DNA from: Bacillota bacterium
Lineage (GTDB): Bacteria; Bacillota; Clostridia; DSM-8532
DNA length: 64,000 nucleotides
Direction: 5' to 3'
Assembly (NCBI GenBank): GCA_023443745.1
Contig: JAEZTB010000020.1
Span: 1 to 64,000 of the forward strand
Shown: piece by piece, positions 32,834 through 42,119 of the stretch
Layout: every line of letters begins with the position of its first letter
How positions within the stretch are numbered: the stretch's first letter is position 1
Notes under the pieces: model-generated
Seen by the model: the letters and a program-made list of their open reading frames with translations, nothing else
Told to the model about the DNA's origin: nothing
Databases searched by the model: none
Made by a program: the position numbers and the translations under genes

Positions 32834-33766
32834 ATGAGATGGATTGAAATTACAGTTACAACCGGTGAACAGGCTCAGGAAGCCGTCGCGGAACTATTGA
32901 TGAGCAGAGGGGCCAATGGCACCGAGATAGTGGATCCATTCGCCTTCAGACAGACGCTTGAAACTAACAAATATCTGGATTATGCCGATGACGGGCTCAT
33001 TGACAGCTATGGCACCGATGTGATTGTGAAGGCTTATTTTTCTGACGACAGAGATCCCCTCAAGCTTTCGCAGGATATCGAAAAAGAACTCAATGACATG
33101 GCAGATTATATGGACCTGTGCCCCAAAAAGCTGCAATGGGCCGTGCGGGACGATGCTGAATGGAAGGATAATTGGAAGCAATATTTCAAGCCGTTCCGGT
33201 TTACCGAAAAGATTGTTATAAAGCCCAGCTGGGAGGAATATAAACCCCAACCCGAGGATATTGTTATAGAATTGGATCCCGGCATGGCATTCGGCACCGG
33301 CACCCATGAAACGACCCAGATGTGCGCAAGGCTTGGCGAGAAATATCTCATAGCCGGAGACCGGGTTCTTGACTTGGGCTGCGGAACAGCCATTCTTGCC
33401 CTCTCGGCTGTCAAGCTGGGAGCTCAATCAGCTCTGGCTGTTGATATTGATGATGCGGCAGTAAAAACCGCGCGTCAGAATGCTGAGAACAATCAGGAGT
33501 CTCAGAAAATTGAGGTGAAGCAGGGTGAGCTTCATCAAATCCCGCAGGAACCCTATGATCTCATCTTTATCAATATCATAGCCGATGTCATTATTTCTCT
33601 CTCAAATGAGATCAAAAACTATATAGGTCCCAACACCCGTGTGCTCCTTTCAGGCATCATCAAAAGCCGTCAGGAAGAGGTAAAAAAGGCTTACAGTGCG
33701 ATAGGCTTTACTTTAACTGAAGAAATGACTTTGGGTGAATGGGTGGCAATGGTGTTTCATGCATAG
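32834..33766 (+). CDS. prmA: Ribosomal protein L11 methyltransferase
   Basis: 310 residues. The N-terminal substrate-recognition domain (MRWIEITVTTGEQAQEAV) is followed by the SAM-binding methyltransferase domain with LDPGMAFGTGTHETT and VLDLGCGTAILAL, and the catalytic NIIADV segment. It trimethylates L11. It overlaps rsmE by 8 nt. The dnaJ-prmA-rsmE order is common in Clostridia. Confidence 0.95.
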   Translation: MRWIEITVTTGEQAQEAVAELLMSRGANGTEIVDPFAFRQTLETNKYLDYADDGLIDSYGTDVIVKAYFSDDRDPLKLSQDIEKELNDMADYMDLCPKKLQWAVRDDAEWKDNWKQYFKPFRFTEKIVIKPSWEEYKPQPEDIVIELDPGMAFGTGTHETTQMCARLGEKYLIAGDRVLDLGCGTAILALSAVKLGAQSALAVDIDDAAVKTARQNAENNQESQKIEVKQGELHQIPQEPYDLIFINIIADVIISLSNEIKNYIGPNTRVLLSGIIKSRQEEVKKAYSAIGFTLTEEMTLGEWVAMVFHA

Positions 33767-34505
33767 ATTCCTTGTAGAACCCAACAATATTCATAATGGA
33801 CAGGTAACCCTTGAAAATGAAGACCTCAAGCACTTAAGGCAGGTTTTAAGGCTTGAACCCGGAGACTCAATAAGGGTTTTTGATGGCAGCGGTATGGAGT
33901 ATGAGGCAACGCTCCTTACGGTTGACAAAAACAAAGCTACTGCCAGAATACTGCGTTCATTCCAGTCCGACACCGAGCCCAAAACACATGTGACGCTTTT
34001 TCAGGGTCTTCCAAAGGGTGAGAAAATGGAACTGATCATCCAGAAGGCCGTTGAGTTAGGTGTTTACAGAATCGTACCGGTTATCACCCAAAGATCGGTG
34101 GTTCAGTTGGATAAAAAGGACAGGGAAAAAAAAGCCGAGCGCTGGTCCAGAATTGCCAGAGAAGCGGCCAAACAATGTCGCCGTGCTTATGTTCCCCAGA
34201 TTGACCCACCCATGGATTTTAAAGAAGCTATAGCAAATTGCGGAGAATACGATGCTGCATTGTTGTTCTACGAGAACGAGGAAAAAAAATGTTTGAAAGA
34301 ACTATTGAAATGTTATAATATTAATAAGATTAAAGATATTGTGCTTTTAATCGGCCCTGAAGGCGGTTTTTCCGACCAGGAGGTGGAAGAATGTGTGCTT
34401 TCGGGTTTTACTGTTGCCGGTTTGGGAAAAAGAATTCTGCGTACAGAAACTGCAGCAATCTCTGCACTTTCAATATTAATGTACGAGATGGGTGAACTTC
34501 AATAA
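33759..34505 (+). CDS. rsmE: 16S rRNA (uracil-1498-N3)-methyltransferase
   Basis: 248 residues from the ATG at 33759, inside the end of prmA, giving the family start MHRFLVEPNNI. SPOUT-fold motifs LIGPEGGFSDQEVEEC and LGKRILRTETAAI are present. It methylates U1498 of 16S rRNA. Its stop overlaps the start of the CheY-like gene (TAATG), so the two are translationally coupled. Confidence 0.94.
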   Translation: MHRFLVEPNNIHNGQVTLENEDLKHLRQVLRLEPGDSIRVFDGSGMEYEATLLTVDKNKATARILRSFQSDTEPKTHVTLFQGLPKGEKMELIIQKAVELGVYRIVPVITQRSVVQLDKKDREKKAERWSRIAREAAKQCRRAYVPQIDPPMDFKEAIANCGEYDAALLFYENEEKKCLKELLKCYNINKIKDIVLLIGPEGGFSDQEVEECVLSGFTVAGLGKRILRTETAAISALSILMYEMGELQ

Positions 34506-34882
34506 TGGGAAAAACAACCTTTGTTATCACCGATGACGCCATTTTTATGCGTACGCTTCTTAGAAAAATTATAGAACAAGCTGAAGAGTATGAAGTGGTC
34601 GGAGAGGCTTCAAACGGACGTGAAGCTATAGACGCTGCTCAAAAATATCAGCCGGATATATTAACTTTGGATATTACAATGCCCGAGATGGATGGAATTC
34701 AAGCTGTTCCTGAGATTCTTAAGGTAAGCCCTAAAACGAGAATCATTATGGTCTCAGCTATGGGCCAGCAGTCCATGGTTATTGAGTCTATAAAACAAGG
34801 AGCAAAGGATTTCGTGGTAAAACCTTTTGAGAAATCAAGGGTGTTCCAATCTGTCAGAAATGTGCTGGGAATGGCTAATTAA
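34505..34882 (+). CDS. CheY-like single-domain response regulator
   Basis: 125 residues, a receiver domain and nothing else. Acidic pocket D10/D11, phospho-acceptor D56 (LTLDITMPEMDG), and the conserved Thr/Ser (MVSAMG) and Lys (FVVKPF) are intact, so it should accept phosphate. It starts on the stop codon of rsmE, which places a signalling protein in a heat-shock/translation operon. Possible partners in the window are the Hpt protein at 26452 (donor) and CheX at 3884 (phosphatase), but this is inference. It could equally be the flagellar CheY. Confidence 0.88.
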   Translation: MGKTTFVITDDAIFMRTLLRKIIEQAEEYEVVGEASNGREAIDAAQKYQPDILTLDITMPEMDGIQAVPEILKVSPKTRIIMVSAMGQQSMVIESIKQGAKDFVVKPFEKSRVFQSVRNVLGMAN

Positions 34883-34948
34883 ACAACTTTAGGGACGGGT
34901 AATATATATCTTAAGTCCTCTTAATAAAAATAAGGAGAATAAGCTTTC

Positions 34949-35824
34949 ATGCTTAGGAGTATGACTGGCTTCGGCCATTGTGAACACACAGAAAACGACA
35001 TTACTTTCACCATCGAGATTAAAACTGTCAATCACCGCTACAGTGATATTTTCCTGAGAATGCCCAAACAGATCTCTTCTTTTGAGGACAGGGTGCGCTC
35101 ACTCATCAATAAAAAGATTCAAAGAGGTAAAATTGATATCTACATAACGTATGATAACAAATCATCTCAGTCTCAAGAGGTCCTTCTGGATGCAACGCTT
35201 GCTAAGGCCTATTGTGATGCTCTTAAAAAAATCTCAGAAAGCCTTGGGCTTCGTGATGATATCTCAGTCACTTCATTGGCTCGTTTCCCTGATATTATAA
35301 AGGTTGAAAAAAGAGATAACGACGATTTAATTGGAGACATTCTGGAAAAGGCTGTTGAAAAAGCGCTGAATGAGCTTTTGAATATGAGGGCAAAGGAAGG
35401 CGAGAAGCTAAAAGACAGTCTTTTTGAAAACCTTCTGACCATAGAAAGACTCATGGAGAAGGTTAAGCTCAAGGCACCCGTCGTGGTGAAGGAATATAAG
35501 GAAAAGCTGGAAGGGCGATTAGCTGAGCTTATTGATATTCAAAAGGTAGATCCCGCACGCATTGCTACAGAAGTTGCCATGTTTGCCGATAAATGCAGTG
35601 TTGATGAAGAACTGGTGAGATTAAAAAGCCATATTATTCAAATGAGAGAAATGCTTAATGAAGGCAGTCCGGTGGGTAAAAAGGCGGATTTTATGATCCA
35701 GGAGATGAATCGTGAAGTCAATACCATTGGCTCAAAAGCCAGCGACCTAGAGATCATTCGAAATGTTGTCGAGCTTAAGAGCGAAATTGAAAAGCTGCGC
35801 GAGCAGATCCAGAATATTGAATAA
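34949..35824 (+). CDS. YicC family endoribonuclease-like protein
   Basis: 291 residues, normal length. The family opening MLRSMTGFGHCE, SVNHRYSDI-like (KTVNHRYSDIFLRMP) and the C-terminal GKKADFMIQEMNREVNTIGSKA identify YicC/YloC. Members have been linked to RNA cleavage or decay and to stationary-phase survival. It heads the conserved yicC-remA-gmk-rpoZ cluster of Firmicutes. AAGGAG lies before the ATG. Confidence 0.93.
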   Translation: MLRSMTGFGHCEHTENDITFTIEIKTVNHRYSDIFLRMPKQISSFEDRVRSLINKKIQRGKIDIYITYDNKSSQSQEVLLDATLAKAYCDALKKISESLGLRDDISVTSLARFPDIIKVEKRDNDDLIGDILEKAVEKALNELLNMRAKEGEKLKDSLFENLLTIERLMEKVKLKAPVVVKEYKEKLEGRLAELIDIQKVDPARIATEVAMFADKCSVDEELVRLKSHIIQMREMLNEGSPVGKKADFMIQEMNREVNTIGSKASDLEIIRNVVELKSEIEKLREQIQNIE

Positions 35825-35844
35825 TTGCTGAACATGGAGGAGCT

Positions 35845-36141
35845 ATGAAGCTTATCAATGTTGGGTTTGGAAATATTGTTTCAGCAGATAAAATTGTAGC
35901 CATTGTGAGCCCTGAATCAGCCCCCATCAAACGTATTATCCAGGAGGCAAGAGAACGCGGCGCTTTGATTGATGCTACTTACGGCAGACGGACCCGTGCT
36001 GTTATCATAACCGACAGCGATCATGTAGTCCTTTCTGCCCTTCAGCCTGAAACAGTTGCCCACAGATTTGAAGAAAGGGAAAATGAAAATCATACCGATG
36101 TTTTGAACGAACTTGAGCAGGAGCAGGAGGATAATGTATGA
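35845..36141 (+). CDS. remA: RemA-type extracellular matrix regulator (DUF370)
   Basis: 98 residues. The opening MKLINVGFGNIVSADKIVAIVSPESAP and GRRTRAVIITDSDHVVLSAL are family hallmarks. RemA is a DNA-binding protein that activates biofilm matrix genes in Bacillus subtilis. TGGAGGAG precedes the ATG. It overlaps gmk by ATGA. Confidence 0.93.
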   Translation: MKLINVGFGNIVSADKIVAIVSPESAPIKRIIQEARERGALIDATYGRRTRAVIITDSDHVVLSALQPETVAHRFEERENENHTDVLNELEQEQEDNV

Positions 36142-36749
36142 AGCCCGGTCTGCTTGTTGTTCTATCCGGTCCGGCCGGTGTAGGAAAAGGGTCTATTGTT
36201 CGTAAAATGATGAGTCTGAGCGATTGTGTGGTTCTGTCCATTTCAGCCACCTCCCGTGAGCCCAGACCTGCTGAAACCGAAGGGGTCAATTATTTCTTCA
36301 AATCCAAAAAACAGTTTGAAGAGATGATCAAAAATGACCAGCTCATCGAATGGGTGGAGTATTGCGGAAACTATTATGGTACACCCAGAGATTTTGTTTG
36401 TGACGAAATCCAAAAGGGACATATTGTTATTCTTGAAATAGAAGTCGAGGGTGCTCTGAATGTAAGAAAGCTTTTTCCCGGATGCGTCCTTTGTTTTATA
36501 CTTCCACCTGACTTCAGCGAACTTGAAAAAAGGCTCAGGGGGCGGGGAACCGAAACTGAAGAATCAATAAATAACAGGCTTGAGCGGGCTAAAGAGGAAT
36601 TCAGTTATATTGATCAATATGATTATATTATTTTGAATGACAATGTAGAAGCAGCCGCACAGCGGTTTGTGAATATCGTTGAGTCGGAACAAATGAGAAC
36701 CAGCCGAAATAATGAATTAATAGAAAAATTCAAAAAGGTTAAGGAGTGA
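36138..36749 (+). CDS. gmk: Guanylate kinase
   Basis: 203 residues. The P-loop LSGPAGVGKGSIVRKM, the GMP-binding SATSREPRPAETEGVNYFF and WVEYCGNYYGTP are intact. It phosphorylates GMP to GDP. Coupled by a 4-nt overlap to remA and followed after 6 nt by rpoZ. Confidence 0.96.
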   Translation: MKPGLLVVLSGPAGVGKGSIVRKMMSLSDCVVLSISATSREPRPAETEGVNYFFKSKKQFEEMIKNDQLIEWVEYCGNYYGTPRDFVCDEIQKGHIVILEIEVEGALNVRKLFPGCVLCFILPPDFSELEKRLRGRGTETEESINNRLERAKEEFSYIDQYDYIILNDNVEAAAQRFVNIVESEQMRTSRNNELIEKFKKVKE

Positions 36750-36755
36750 ATAAAT

Positions 36756-37013
36756 ATGATTTATCCCGCTATGTCGTCATTACTTAAGAAGGTGGACAGC
36801 CGTTATACCTTGGTGATTGCATCAGCTAAACGTGCCCGTATGCTTACAAATGGCGCCAGAAAGCTCACCGGCAACAATTCAGCCAAGGATGTCACCATCG
36901 CAATCAATGAAATTGCTGAGGGAAAGGTTACCTACCATAAAATTTTCAAGCAGGTCTCCACCCATGAGAATATGGTTGAAACCTCAATGAACAGCAAAGA
37001 GGATTATGTATAG
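36756..37013 (+). CDS. rpoZ: RNA polymerase omega subunit
   Basis: 85 residues. MIYPAMSSLLKKVDSRYTLVIASAKRAR is the usual Firmicutes omega opening, and VTIAINEIAEGKVTY the conserved core. It helps assemble the beta-prime subunit. Location right after gmk is standard. Confidence 0.92.
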   Translation: MIYPAMSSLLKKVDSRYTLVIASAKRARMLTNGARKLTGNNSAKDVTIAINEIAEGKVTYHKIFKQVSTHENMVETSMNSKEDYV

Positions 37014-37043
37014 AGAGAATGAGACAAGAGGAGGAATAAATTC

Positions 37044-38435
37044 ATGCAATTTGAAAAAACCATGGAAAAAATAGTTGCGCTGTGCAAAAACCGTGGCTTT
37101 ATTTTTCAGGGGTCAGAGATTTATGACGGTTTGGCTAACACATGGGATTACGGACCTTTGGGCGTTGAGTTTAAAAACAATGTAAAAAAAGCCTGGTGGA
37201 AGAAGTTTATACAGGAAAGCCCCTATAATGTGGGCGTGGATTGCGCTATATTAATGAATCCACAGGTGTGGGTCGCTTCAGGACATGTAGGAGGATTCTC
37301 GGATCCCCTGATTGACTGTAAGCAATGCAAGACCAGGCACAGAGCCGATAAAATCATTGAGGATTTTAATCTGGAAAATGGGATTCAAATGGCTGTGGAC
37401 GGTCTGTCCAACGAAGCCATGACCTTATATCTAAAAGAGAAGAATGTGCCCTGCCCCAATTGCGGGAGCCATGACTTTACCGACATCAGAAAATTCAATC
37501 TCATGTTCAAGACCTTTCAGGGTGTGACCGAAGATTCCAAGAATGAAATCTTCCTCCGTCCCGAAACAGCTCAGGGCATTTTTGTCAACTTTAAAAATGT
37601 TCAACGAACAACGCGGAAAAAGATTCCCTTTGGTATAGGGCAGATCGGAAAATCCTTTAGAAATGAAATCACACCGGGAAACTTTACCTTCAGAACCAGA
37701 GAATTTGAGCAAATGGAGTTGGAATTTTTCTGTGAGCCCGGAACTGATCTTGAATGGTTCGCCTTTTGGAAGGATTTCTGCAAGAACTGGCTCTTAAATC
37801 TCGGAATGAAGGAAGAGAGTATCAGGCTTAGAGATCATTCACCCGAAGAATTATCCCATTATAGTAATGCTACCACCGATTTTGAGTTCAAATTCCCCTT
37901 TGGCTGGGGTGAGCTCTGGGGCATTGCCGACCGTACCGATTTTGATTTAAAGCAGCATATGAACCATTCCAAGGAAGATTTGTCTTATTTTGATCCTGTA
38001 AAAAATGAAAAATATATTCCCTATTGCATCGAGCCGTCACTGGGAGCCGATCGTGTGGCTTTAGCCTTCCTATGTGATGCCTACGATGAGGAAGAGGTTG
38101 CCGAGGGAGATGTAAGAACCGTGCTTCGGCTGCATCCGGCTTTGGCACCTATCAAGGCGGCAATTCTGCCACTTTCCAAAAAGCTGTCGGATGAGGCATG
38201 GAAGGTCTACGAGAGCCTTAATCGTGACTTTGCTTGCGAATTTGATGAGGCAGGCTCCATAGGTAAGCGCTATAGAAGGCAGGATGAGGTCGGCACACCT
38301 TTCTGTATCACTTTTGACTTTGATTCCCTTGAGGATGGTTGCGTTACAATACGAGAACGTGATACAATGCAACAGGTCAGACTTCCGATAACCGGATTAA
38401 GTGATTATTTTAAGGATAAAATAGCATTATATTAA
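37044..38435 (+). CDS. glyS: Glycyl-tRNA synthetase, single-chain dimeric type
   Basis: 463 residues, the alpha2 class II enzyme rather than the glyQ/glyS heterotetramer. Motifs NTWDYGPLGVEFKNN, RPETAQGIFVNFKN, IGKSFRNEITPGNFTFRTRE and EPSLGADRVALAFLCDAY are clear, and the C-terminal anticodon-binding domain is present. Zinc-type cysteines (CKQCKTRH, CPNCGSHDF) occur in the insertion. No T-box leader is visible in the 30-nt gap before it, so it is probably transcribed with rpoZ. GAGGAG precedes the ATG. Confidence 0.95.
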   Translation: MQFEKTMEKIVALCKNRGFIFQGSEIYDGLANTWDYGPLGVEFKNNVKKAWWKKFIQESPYNVGVDCAILMNPQVWVASGHVGGFSDPLIDCKQCKTRHRADKIIEDFNLENGIQMAVDGLSNEAMTLYLKEKNVPCPNCGSHDFTDIRKFNLMFKTFQGVTEDSKNEIFLRPETAQGIFVNFKNVQRTTRKKIPFGIGQIGKSFRNEITPGNFTFRTREFEQMELEFFCEPGTDLEWFAFWKDFCKNWLLNLGMKEESIRLRDHSPEELSHYSNATTDFEFKFPFGWGELWGIADRTDFDLKQHMNHSKEDLSYFDPVKNEKYIPYCIEPSLGADRVALAFLCDAYDEEEVAEGDVRTVLRLHPALAPIKAAILPLSKKLSDEAWKVYESLNRDFACEFDEAGSIGKRYRRQDEVGTPFCITFDFDSLEDGCVTIRERDTMQQVRLPITGLSDYFKDKIALY

Positions 38436-38501
38436 TTGTTAAAATTTTTGTGATTAAGGAGCTTAATACGCTTCTTAAATATAATTATAGGAGGGTAAAA
38501 C

Positions 38502-41120
38502 ATGGTTAAATATGTTTATCTGTTTAATGAAGGCAATGCATCCATGCGTAATTTGCTTGGTGGAAAGGGTGCCAATCTGGCCGAAATGACCGGACTCGGA
38601 CTGCCGGTTCCAAGAGGTTTTACTGTTACAACCGAAGCCTGTACCAGATATTACAATGATGGCCAGAAGATTGAAAAGGATATTGAAGATCAGATTTATG
38701 AATACCTTTCTAAAATGGAACAGATTGTTGAAAAGCAATTCGGCAATCCTCAGAATCCTCTGCTTGTTTCTGTCCGTTCAGGCTCTAGAGCTTCCATGCC
38801 CGGTATGATGGACACCATATTAAATCTTGGCCTTAATGATGTTGTAGTAGAAGGTCTTGCAAAGCTAACCAACAACCCGCGTTTTGCATATGACAGCTAC
38901 AGAAGATTCATGCATATGTTCAGCGATGTTGTTATGGGTATTGAAAAGAATAAGTTTGAGCATATTCTGGAATCTATGAAGGAAAACAAGGGCGTTCATC
39001 TGGATACTGATTTGGATGCTGAAGACTTAAAAAATTTGGTTAAAAAGTATCATGAGCTTTATAAGAAGGAAAAGGGTGAACCCTTCCCGCAAGAGCCAAG
39101 AGTACAGCTTTTAGAGGCTGTTAAGGCTGTTTTCCGTTCATGGGATAATCCTCGTGCTAATGTATATCGTCGTTTAAATGATATTCCCAGTGATTGGGGT
39201 ACTGCCGTCAACGTTCAGGAAATGGTTTATGGTAACATGGGCGAAGATTCCGGCACCGGAGTTGCCTTTACCCGTAACCCCTCCACCGGTGAGAAAAAGC
39301 TCTATGGTGAGTTCTTGATGAATGCTCAGGGCGAGGACGTGGTAGCTGGTATTCGTACTCCTCAGTCCATTGACCAGCTAAAAGAAACCAATGTGGCAGC
39401 ATACAATCAGTTTGTCGATATTGCCAACACACTTGAAAAGCATTACCGCGATATGCAGGATATGGAGTTTACCATTGAACGCGGAAAGCTGTTCATGCTT
39501 CAGACAAGGAACGGAAAGAGAACCGCTCAGGCTGCTTTGAAGATTGCTGTTGATCTGGTTGCAGAAGGCATGCTCACCAAGGAAGAGGCCATCATGAAGG
39601 TTGATCCAAAACAGTTGGATTCTCTTCTTCATCCCAACTTTGAAGTAAAATCATTAAAAGCAGCAGCTCCTATCGCCAAGGGTTTGCCGGCTTCTCCCGG
39701 AGCAGCAACCGGTAAGGTATTCTTTACTGCTGAGGATGCTGTTGAAGCCTTTGAAAAGGGCGAAAAACAAGTGGTGCTTGTCCGTCTTGAAACCTCTCCT
39801 GAAGATATCGAAGGCATGCATGTTTCACAGGGTATCTTGACTGCTCGCGGCGGCATGACCTCTCATGCAGCTGTAGTAGCCCGTGGTATGGGCAGATGCT
39901 GTGTTGCCGGTTGTGGTGACATTAAAATTAACGAAGGCAAAAAGATATTTACCGATAAAGCAGGAAATAGCTATACAGAAGGCGACTGGATTTCTCTGGA
40001 CGGTTCAACCGGTAATATCTATGCCGGAAAGCTTCCTACCGTTGAGCCTGAATTAACAGGAGATTTCGGAACCTTTATGGCATGGGCAGACGAGCTCCGT
40101 ACCCTTAAAGTTAGAGCTAATGCCGATACTCCGGCAGATGCCGCTCAAGCTTTTAAATTTGGCGCAGAGGGTATTGGCCTTTGCCGTACCGAGCACATGT
40201 TCTTTGATTCCGACAGAATCAAATCTATGCGTGAAATGATTGTGGCCCGTACCGAGGAGCAGCGCAGAAAAGCTCTTAACAAGCTGCTTCCTATGCAGAG
40301 AAGCGATTTTGAAGGCTTATTCCGTGAAATGAAGGGCTTCCCTGTTACTATTCGTTACCTGGATCCTCCGCTGCATGAATTCTTACCCCAGGAGGACGAG
40401 GATATCAAGGCTCTTGCTGCAGAGCTGGGAATGAGCTTTGATGATCTTAAAGCTGTTGTGGCCAGCCTTCATGAATTCAACCCCATGATGGGTCACCGTG
40501 GCTGCCGTCTGGCCGTTTCCTATCCTGAAATTGCAGAGATGCAGACCAGAGCTGTTATTGAGGCTGCCATCAATGTAAACAAGGAAGGTATGAGCGTTAT
40601 TCCTGAAATCATGATTCCATTGGTTGGCGATATCAAGGAATTGAAATATGTTAAAGAAATCGTCGTTAAAACTGCTGACTCAGTCATTAAAGAAGCCGGT
40701 GCAAAGCTCGATTACAAGGTGGGCACCATGATTGAAATCCCAAGGGCAGCTCTCACAGCTGATGAGATCGCAACCGAGGCAGAGTTCTTCTCCTTCGGAA
40801 CCAATGACCTCACCCAGATGACCTTTGGCTTCTCACGTGACGATGCAGGCAAGTTCCTGGAAGATTACTATGCCAAGAAGATTTACGAGTCCGATCCTTT
40901 TGCTAAGCTTGATCAGACCGGCGTTGGCAAGCTGGTTGAGCTGTCTGCACAGTTGGGCAGAAAGACCCGTCCTGACATTAAGCTCGGTATCTGCGGTGAA
41001 CACGGCGGAGAACCTTCATCGGTTGAATTCTGCCATAGAACCGGACTAAACTATGTGTCCTGCTCACCCTTCCGTGTGCCAATAGCACGCCTTGCAGCTG
41101 CTCAAGCCGCAGTAAGGTAA
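38502..41120 (+). CDS. ppdK: Pyruvate, phosphate dikinase
   Basis: 872 residues, full length. The ATP-grasp N-terminal domain (LLGGKGANLAEMTGLGLPVP, VSVRSGSRASMPGMMDTILN), the swivelling domain with catalytic His in GGMTSHAAVVARGMG, and the PEP/pyruvate domain with the catalytic Cys (GICGEHGGEP) are all intact. It interconverts pyruvate + ATP + Pi with PEP + AMP + PPi; in Clostridia it often works in glycolysis in place of pyruvate kinase. The last residues (LAAAQAAVR) and the terminator behind it are partly repeated at 46043-46178, marking one edge of an inserted island. Confidence 0.97.
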   Translation: MVKYVYLFNEGNASMRNLLGGKGANLAEMTGLGLPVPRGFTVTTEACTRYYNDGQKIEKDIEDQIYEYLSKMEQIVEKQFGNPQNPLLVSVRSGSRASMPGMMDTILNLGLNDVVVEGLAKLTNNPRFAYDSYRRFMHMFSDVVMGIEKNKFEHILESMKENKGVHLDTDLDAEDLKNLVKKYHELYKKEKGEPFPQEPRVQLLEAVKAVFRSWDNPRANVYRRLNDIPSDWGTAVNVQEMVYGNMGEDSGTGVAFTRNPSTGEKKLYGEFLMNAQGEDVVAGIRTPQSIDQLKETNVAAYNQFVDIANTLEKHYRDMQDMEFTIERGKLFMLQTRNGKRTAQAALKIAVDLVAEGMLTKEEAIMKVDPKQLDSLLHPNFEVKSLKAAAPIAKGLPASPGAATGKVFFTAEDAVEAFEKGEKQVVLVRLETSPEDIEGMHVSQGILTARGGMTSHAAVVARGMGRCCVAGCGDIKINEGKKIFTDKAGNSYTEGDWISLDGSTGNIYAGKLPTVEPELTGDFGTFMAWADELRTLKVRANADTPADAAQAFKFGAEGIGLCRTEHMFFDSDRIKSMREMIVARTEEQRRKALNKLLPMQRSDFEGLFREMKGFPVTIRYLDPPLHEFLPQEDEDIKALAAELGMSFDDLKAVVASLHEFNPMMGHRGCRLAVSYPEIAEMQTRAVIEAAINVNKEGMSVIPEIMIPLVGDIKELKYVKEIVVKTADSVIKEAGAKLDYKVGTMIEIPRAALTADEIATEAEFFSFGTNDLTQMTFGFSRDDAGKFLEDYYAKKIYESDPFAKLDQTGVGKLVELSAQLGRKTRPDIKLGICGEHGGEPSSVEFCHRTGLNYVSCSPFRVPIARLAAAQAAVR

Positions 41121-41183
41121 GTAAGATTCCCAATTTTGCTGATGATATAAAAGCCGATGAGCAATACCAGCTCATCGGCTTTT
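41103..41183 (+). repeat. Left direct repeat of the island: ppdK 3' end and terminator
   Basis: CAAGCCGCAGTAA (41103-41115, last ppdK codons) and the 48-bp block 41136-41183, which contains the terminator hairpin, recur at 46060-46072 and 46131-46178. The 48-bp blocks differ at 2 positions. The spacing between the two elements is 20 nt here and 58 nt in the right copy. Confidence 0.85.
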
Positions 41184-41184
41184 T
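41150..41184 (+). terminator. Intrinsic terminator of ppdK
   Basis: AAAGCCGATGAGC - AATACCA - GCTCATCGGCTTTTT: a 13-bp perfect stem followed by a T-run. Confidence 0.93.
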
Positions 41185-41252
41185 ACATGTCTCGATACAC
41201 CATTTATCAACTCTGAGTTGCTAGCCTGTAACAACCCCTTATAGAGGTAGCA

Positions 41253-41280
41253 TTGAAACTGGATGTTCCTTTCTTACCAT
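41253..41280 (+). promoter_or_regulatory. Possible promoter of the first XRE remnant
   Basis: TTGAAA, 16 nt, TACCAT, ending 19 nt before the ATG at 41300. Moderate match only. Confidence 0.35.
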
Positions 41281-41299
41281 TAAAGATTGGGGTGAAAGC

Positions 41300-41506
41300 A
41301 TGAGTATCAGTTATAAAAAGCTGTGAAAGCTCATCATCGACAAAGACTTAAAAAAATCTGACGTGCGAAAATCGGCAAATATCAGTGGCAGCACATTTTC
41401 AAAAATGAGCAAGAATGAGCATGTTGCTCTTGAGGTAATTGAGCGCATTTGTAATGTTCTTGACTGTGATATTGGGGACGTGGTTGAAGTAGTAAGAGAT
41501 AAATAA
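41300..41506 (+). pseudogene. XRE-family regulator (YozG-like) with early stop codon
   Basis: GGGGTGAAAGC precedes ATG 41300. The frame reads MSISYKKL, then TGA at codon 9, then KLIIDKDLKKSDVRKSANIS and on to CNVLDCDIGDVVEVVRDK before TAA. Intact relatives of this small Cro/CI-type family typically have SYKKLWKLLIDKDM at this point, so a Trp codon (TGG) has probably become TGA. The rest of the helix-turn-helix protein (68 codons) is open. It may be inactive, or reinitiated downstream without the first helix. It lies just upstream of the unknown gene at 41536. Confidence 0.75.
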
Positions 41507-41535
41507 ATTATATATGAGAATGTGGGGATAAAAGA

Positions 41536-42081
41536 ATGAGCAACAGATTTTGGGATGAGCCACCATGGTTGAGGTCAATAAGGGATGTTACAGAGCATTT
41601 CAGAGAAACTGAATGGTTAAGGTCATTCAACGAAGCGAACTCTCGAATTAACCAGATTACACAATTACAAAACATATGGGAACAGAATATGAGACTATTG
41701 GATTATTCATTACAGTTTGAAAGGGTGACTGAATCAATTCGTATATGGGAAGCTACTCAGCCTATGTTTGAAATGCAGAATAGACTCAAGGATATTTTGG
41801 GCAATCAGCAATTATTGCAAAGTATAGACAGAACTACCCGATTACATAAAGAATTGTTTACCGACAGTGGTCTTATGAAGGTAGCTCAGGAAGCAACTGC
41901 ATGGTATGACAGAAATGCAATTTTATTCCGCAGTATCGAAACACTGATGCACTTTATGGTGATAAGGGAACAACCACCTTTATTTGTAAGTCTAATTGCC
42001 ACCATTCTGTTTGACAGATTAAAAGTAACCACCGGATTAGCCGAGGGTTGCACTTACAATGTCAATTGGCCATGTCGATAA
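41536..42081 (+). CDS. Unknown protein in the island, mostly helical
   Basis: 181 residues; I do not recognise the family. A ribosome-binding-like GGGGATAAAAG precedes the ATG. The N-terminus is aromatic and charged (FWDEPPWLRSIRDV), the centre is rich in Gln, Leu, Arg and Glu with heptad-like spacing and is probably helical or coiled coil, and a hydrophobic patch (LFVSLIATILF, about residues 153-163) could be a buried or membrane helix. The final residues (AEGCTYNVNWPCR) look unlike the rest, so the C-terminus may be truncated. It lies between two decayed regulators and upstream of the ATPase/subtilase pair, which makes it a candidate accessory or independent defence factor. Confidence 0.55.
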   Translation: MSNRFWDEPPWLRSIRDVTEHFRETEWLRSFNEANSRINQITQLQNIWEQNMRLLDYSLQFERVTESIRIWEATQPMFEMQNRLKDILGNQQLLQSIDRTTRLHKELFTDSGLMKVAQEATAWYDRNAILFRSIETLMHFMVIREQPPLFVSLIATILFDRLKVTTGLAEGCTYNVNWPCR

Positions 42082-42119
42082 AATATATTGCCATCACTCT
42101 GCCATAACTCTGGTTTTCG

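Noticed and set aside
37014..37043. T-box leader for the glycyl-tRNA synthetase
   Set aside because: The gap after rpoZ is only 30 nt and lacks T-box sequence.
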